The notes under the pieces were generated by a model. That model was not told where the DNA came from. It searched no databases and saw nothing but the letters and a program-made list of their open reading frames with translations. The position numbers were made by a program, and so were the translations under genes. Of a DNA stretch of 15,631 bases, positions 13,386 to 15,631 are shown piece by piece. Source of the DNA: Bacteroides sp. Its GTDB lineage: Bacteria > Bacteroidota > Bacteroidia > Bacteroidales > Bacteroidaceae. The stretch covers positions 1-15,631 of the forward strand of contig JASLDF010000158.1 of NCBI GenBank assembly GCA_030151635.1, in the 5' to 3' direction. The stretch's first letter is position 1; each line of letters opens with the position of its first letter.

Positions 13386-13973
13386 ATGAAATCAATTGAA
13401 ATCAAAGGAACTGCTAGAGAAATCGCTGCATGTTCATCAGACCAATCAAGAGCTATTAAAGCAATCCGTAAAGACGGTGGTGTACCATGTGTAATCTACG
13501 GTGGTAAAGAAGTAATTCACTTCTCTGCTAAAGCTAATGCACTTGCTAAAGCGGTTTATAGCCCAAATATCTATCTTATTAAATTAGATATCGAAGGTAG
13601 ACAAGTTAACGCAATCCTTAAAGATATCCAATTCCACCCAGTAACAGATAACATGTTACACATTGACTTCTATGAAGTTAACGAAGCTAAACCTATCGTA
13701 ATGGAAGTGCCTATCAAACTTGAAGGTCTTGCTAAAGGTGTTAAAGCTGGGGGTAAACTACAATCTCAAATGAGAAAACTTAAAGTTAAAGCTTTATTTA
13801 ACCACATTCCAGAACAACTTACAATCAACGTTGCTCACCTAGAACTAGGTAAAACAATCAAAGTTAACGAAGTAAACTTCGAAAACCTTGAAATCATCAA
13901 CGCAAAAGAAGCTGTTATCTGTGCTGTTAAATTGACTCGTGCTGCACGTGGTCTTGCTGCAACTGCTGAATAA
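13386..13973 (+). CDS. rplY: 50S ribosomal protein bL25, long Ctc form
   Basis: bL25 binds 5S rRNA in the large subunit. This 195-residue form has two domains: the 5S-binding domain at about 1-95 (TAREIAACSSDQSRAIKAIRK, then GGVPCVIYGGKE and LKDIQFHPVTDNMLHIDFYEV) and a C-terminal beta domain at about 100-185 (VPIKLEGLAKGVKAGGKLQ). The E. coli protein has only the first domain; the long form is the general stress protein Ctc type. The signature HPVTDNMLHIDFYEV with its HIDF is well kept. It is the first gene of the operon, with pth starting 10 nt after the stop. Confidence 0.95.
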   Translation: MKSIEIKGTAREIAACSSDQSRAIKAIRKDGGVPCVIYGGKEVIHFSAKANALAKAVYSPNIYLIKLDIEGRQVNAILKDIQFHPVTDNMLHIDFYEVNEAKPIVMEVPIKLEGLAKGVKAGGKLQSQMRKLKVKALFNHIPEQLTINVAHLELGKTIKVNEVNFENLEIINAKEAVICAVKLTRAARGLAATAE

Positions 13974-13983
13974 TAACAAGCAA

Positions 13984-14547
13984 ATGAAATACTTAATTGT
14001 CGGTTTGGGAAATATTGGTCCTGAGTATCACGAGACCCGCCACAATATAGGATTTATGATGTTGGACGCCTTTGCTAAGGCGTCCAATGTTGTTTTTAGT
14101 GACCAACGCTATGGAGCTATAGCAACAGTTTCAATTAAAGGTAGACAATTAATCCTTTTGAAACCATCTACTTATATGAATCTTAGTGGCAATGCAGTTC
14201 GTTACTGGATGCAAAAAGAAAAAATTTCTCAAGAAAATGTATTAGTCTTAGTAGATGACTTAGCTTTACCATTTGGTACATTAAGATTAAAAGGTAAAGG
14301 AAGCGATGCTGGACACAATGGCTTAAAGCACATTGCTCAAATCTTAGGAAACCAAAACTACGCACGTCTTAGATTCGGAATTGGGAATGAATTTTCTCGA
14401 GGGCAACAAATTGATTACGTTTTGGGACACTTTGATGACGAGGAATTGAAGACCATGCAAGAAAGATTAGATTTATCAATAGAAATTATGAAAGCATTTT
14501 GCCTAGCAGGAATTTCTATTGCAATGAACCAATACAATAATAAATAA
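13984..14547 (+). CDS. pth: peptidyl-tRNA hydrolase
   Basis: Pth cleaves the ester bond of peptidyl-tRNAs that drop off stalled ribosomes and recycles the tRNA. The 187-residue protein has all the catalytic features: Asn10 and His20 in GLGNIGPEYHETRHNIGFM, Asn66 in KPSTYMNLSGNAV, Asp91/Asp92 in VLVDDLALPFG, and Asn112 in SDAGHNGLKHI. The frame opens upstream at 13939, but that start would overlap rplY and add an unrelated leader; the ATG at 13984 gives the standard N-terminus MKYLIVGLGN. It lies 10 nt after rplY and 14 nt before hslR, in one operon. Confidence 0.96.
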   Translation: MKYLIVGLGNIGPEYHETRHNIGFMMLDAFAKASNVVFSDQRYGAIATVSIKGRQLILLKPSTYMNLSGNAVRYWMQKEKISQENVLVLVDDLALPFGTLRLKGKGSDAGHNGLKHIAQILGNQNYARLRFGIGNEFSRGQQIDYVLGHFDDEELKTMQERLDLSIEIMKAFCLAGISIAMNQYNNK

Positions 14548-14550
14548 GAA

Positions 14551-14557
14551 AGGAAGG
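14551..14557 (+). promoter_or_regulatory. Shine-Dalgarno-like sequence before hslR
   Basis: AGGAAGG is 4 nt from the ATG at 14562. Bacteroidota genes usually lack Shine-Dalgarno sequences and initiate on A-rich leaders, so this is atypical for the window. It may be a chance purine run. Confidence 0.3.
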
Positions 14558-14561
14558 TAAT

Positions 14562-14987
14562 ATGGCTGAAGCACGAGTAGACAAATGGTTATGGGCGGTT
14601 AGAATTTTTAAAACACGTTCAATAGCAGCTGATGCTTGTAAAAAAGGACGTGTTTTAATCAATAATGCACTAGCAAAACCTGCTAGAATGGTTAAAGAAA
14701 ACGACATAGTATCTGTTAAAAAGCCACCTATTACTTACTCTTTTAAGGTTTTACAAACAATAGATAAGCGAGTTGGAGCAAAATTAGTCCCTGAAATGAT
14801 GCTCAATGTAACCCCTCCATCTGAATATGAATTACTAGAGATGACTAAGGCTAGTGGATTTATTGACCGTTCAAAAGGCATGGGCCGCCCAACAAAAAAA
14901 GACAGGAGAGTTATGGAAGATTTCACCGAAGCATCATTTATGGATGATGAGTTCTTTGATGAGTTTAATTTCGACAGTGAAGACTAA
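14562..14987 (+). CDS. hslR: S4-domain RNA-binding protein, Hsp15/RqcP type
   Basis: Hsp15 (E. coli HslR) and its Firmicutes relative RqcP bind free or stalled 50S subunits carrying peptidyl-tRNA. The S4 domain is at about 5-65: RVDKWLWAVRIFKTRSIAADACKKG, cut here as DKWLWAVRIFKTRS, then KGRVLINNALAKPARMVKENDIV. GMGRPTKKDRRVMEDF at about 105-122 is the conserved basic tail of the Hsp15 family. The last 20 or so residues are very acidic and aromatic (FMDDEFFDEFNFDSED). At 141 residues it has the normal length. A purine-rich AGGAAGG lies 4 nt before the ATG, unusual for this window. It is the last gene of the operon, with a terminator at 15016-15042. Confidence 0.88.
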   Translation: MAEARVDKWLWAVRIFKTRSIAADACKKGRVLINNALAKPARMVKENDIVSVKKPPITYSFKVLQTIDKRVGAKLVPEMMLNVTPPSEYELLEMTKASGFIDRSKGMGRPTKKDRRVMEDFTEASFMDDEFFDEFNFDSED

Positions 14988-15015
14988 CTAATTCCATCCT
15001 ATAAATATTCAATTT

Positions 15016-15042
15016 AAGGTCTGCTAACTGCAGGCCTTTTTT
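15016..15042 (+). terminator. Rho-independent terminator of the rplY-pth-hslR operon
   Basis: AAGGTCTGC (15016-15024) pairs with GCAGGCCTT (15030-15038), with one G-U pair and a 5-nt loop. It is followed by Ts to 15042 and lies 28 nt after the hslR stop. Confidence 0.85.
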
Positions 15043-15059
15043 GAATCTAATAATGTGAA

Positions 15060-15078
15060 GTTTTACATCATGTAAAAC
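15060..15078. repeat. perfect palindrome, possible operator
   Basis: GTTTTACAT-C-ATGTAAAAC is a 9+1+9 perfect inverted repeat between two terminators. It could be a dimeric-regulator site, but no promoter is adjacent. A short hairpin remnant is an alternative. Confidence 0.5.
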
Positions 15079-15116
15079 ACTCCCTATAAAGAACCACCTC
15101 CCTTACTAAGAAGAGC

Positions 15117-15155
15117 CTGTCTTCTCAGGGAGAGAACTCTGTCTTCTCAGGGAGA
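15117..15155. repeat. tandem direct repeat with CTCCCT/AGGGAG motifs
   Basis: CTGTCTTCTCAGGGAGA occurs twice, at 15117-15133 and 15139-15155, with a 22-nt period. The first copy is also partly complementary to CTCCCTTACTAAGAAGA (about 15097-15113), so an imperfect hairpin can form. More CTCCCT/AGGGAG motifs lie at about 15079 and 15184. The region 15043-15223 shows no gene. It could be the remnant of a small dispersed repeat. Confidence 0.5.
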
Positions 15156-15223
15156 CAAAACTAGCAAGGTTATAGATAAAATAGAGGGAGATTAACATTT
15201 ACAAAGCTTCCTTAAAAGAAGGG

Positions 15224-15268
15224 AAAAAGAAGAGCGATTTCATACGTATGAAACCGCTCTTCTTTTTT
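15224..15268. terminator. terminator downstream of gcvT, probably bidirectional
   Basis: A long stem pairs AAAAAGAAGAGCG (15224-15236) with its complement at 15255-15267, one A/C mismatch, and an inner palindrome TTTCATACGTATGAAA (15238-15253). It has A- and T-runs at the two ends. It lies 18 nt past the gcvT stop on the minus strand. Confidence 0.85.
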
Positions 15269-15285
15269 CTCAATCAATATTTATA

Positions 15286-15631
15286 TTATTTTCTAAAAGG
15301 AGGTTTCACCACCTCTGCTTTTAAGAATCTATCTCTTACTTTTATTGTAATAGGAGTGCCAAGTTTAGCATACTCTGTTTTAACGTAGCCCATTCCGACA
15401 CCTATTTTTCGTGTTGGTGACATTGTTCCTGAAGATACCTCACCTATTTCTTCTCCTTTTTCATTACAAATGGTATAACCTTGACGAGGAACACCTTTAT
15501 CTGAAAGCTCAAATCCAATTAATTTTCTTTCGACGCCTTTTGCTTTTTGAGCCTCAAGAATAGAACGAGCTATAAAATCTTTACCATCAACGAATTTAGT
15601 TATCCAACCTAGACCTGCTTCAAGAGGTGTT
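15286..15631 (-). CDS. gcvT: glycine cleavage system aminomethyltransferase T-protein (partial, 5' end outside window)
   Basis: The T-protein takes the methylamine from the H-protein, transfers the methylene group to tetrahydrofolate and releases ammonia. The C-terminal 114 residues are present, ending in TAA at 15286-15288. Diagnostic phrases are TPLEAGLGWITKF, where the strand and helix before the barrel domain begin, KLIGFELSDKGVPRQGY, and EIGEVSSGTMSPTRKIGVGMGYV (cut here as GEVSSGTMSPTRKIGVG), then the C-terminal RFLKAEVVKPPFRK. No frameshift is seen. The gene is transcribed leftwards towards the terminator at 15224-15268. Other glycine-cleavage genes are not in the window. Confidence 0.93.
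   Translation of the reverse strand, partial: TPLEAGLGWITKFVDGKDFIARSILEAQKAKGVERKLIGFELSDKGVPRQGYTICNEKGEEIGEVSSGTMSPTRKIGVGMGYVKTEYAKLGTPITIKVRDRFLKAEVVKPPFRK

Noticed and set aside
13939..13983. Upstream start for pth overlapping the end of rplY
   Set aside because: The added residues are unlike any Pth, and the standard N-terminus MKYLIVGLGN starts at 13984.
15117..15155. Two spaced repeats as a small CRISPR array
   Set aside because: The repeat is 17 nt with a 5-nt gap, there are only two copies and no cas genes, so it does not fit a CRISPR array.

Overview
The window looks like chromosomal DNA of a Bacteroidales bacterium (phylum Bacteroidota). It is AT-rich. Most genes lack Shine-Dalgarno sequences, and several are preceded by the phylum's sigma-ABfr type promoter (TTTG or TTG, about 19-21 nt, TAnnTTTG). 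Several genes are Bacteroidota-type versions: a long NusB with a large insert, a YbbR-like protein between yajC and coaE, a DUF5606 protein, a PUR-alpha (DUF3276) protein, and an Hsp15 with a very acidic tail. I cannot place the genus. Nothing suggests a mobile element, phage, CRISPR array or biosynthetic cluster.

Layout. 1-1128 (-) is the 5' part of an outer-membrane porin, cut by the window edge. It has a long leader that folds on paper into a three-way junction. 1592-2773 (+) is a secreted C1-family peptidase with its own terminator. 3039-5663 (-) is a secreted family 2 glycoside hydrolase with its own terminator. 6114-8962 (+) is the anaerobic ribonucleotide reductase pair nrdD-nrdG, closed by a symmetric terminator shared with the gene facing it. 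9061-12507 (-) is a housekeeping run read leftwards: nusB, yajC, ybbR-like, coaE, then a DUF5606 gene with its own promoter. 12853-13248 (+) is a PUR-alpha protein. 13386-14987 (+) is a translation operon, rplY-pth-hslR, with a hairpin-rich leader and a terminator. 15286-15631 (-) is the C-terminal end of gcvT.

How the genes work together. NrdD and NrdG make deoxyribonucleotides without oxygen, which fits an anaerobic or facultative lifestyle. The nusB-yajC-ybbR-coaE run joins antitermination, Sec accessory, envelope and coenzyme A functions. The rplY-pth-hslR operon joins a 50S protein with two proteins that act on peptidyl-tRNA. The porin, peptidase and hydrolase are envelope or exported nutrient-acquisition proteins but are separately transcribed.

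The most unexplained signal is the porin leader at 1149-1298: a 10-bp long-range stem encloses two 7-bp hairpins, with a fourth hairpin upstream. The rplY leader, with two mutually exclusive hairpins, and the short repeat cluster at 15060-15190 come next.
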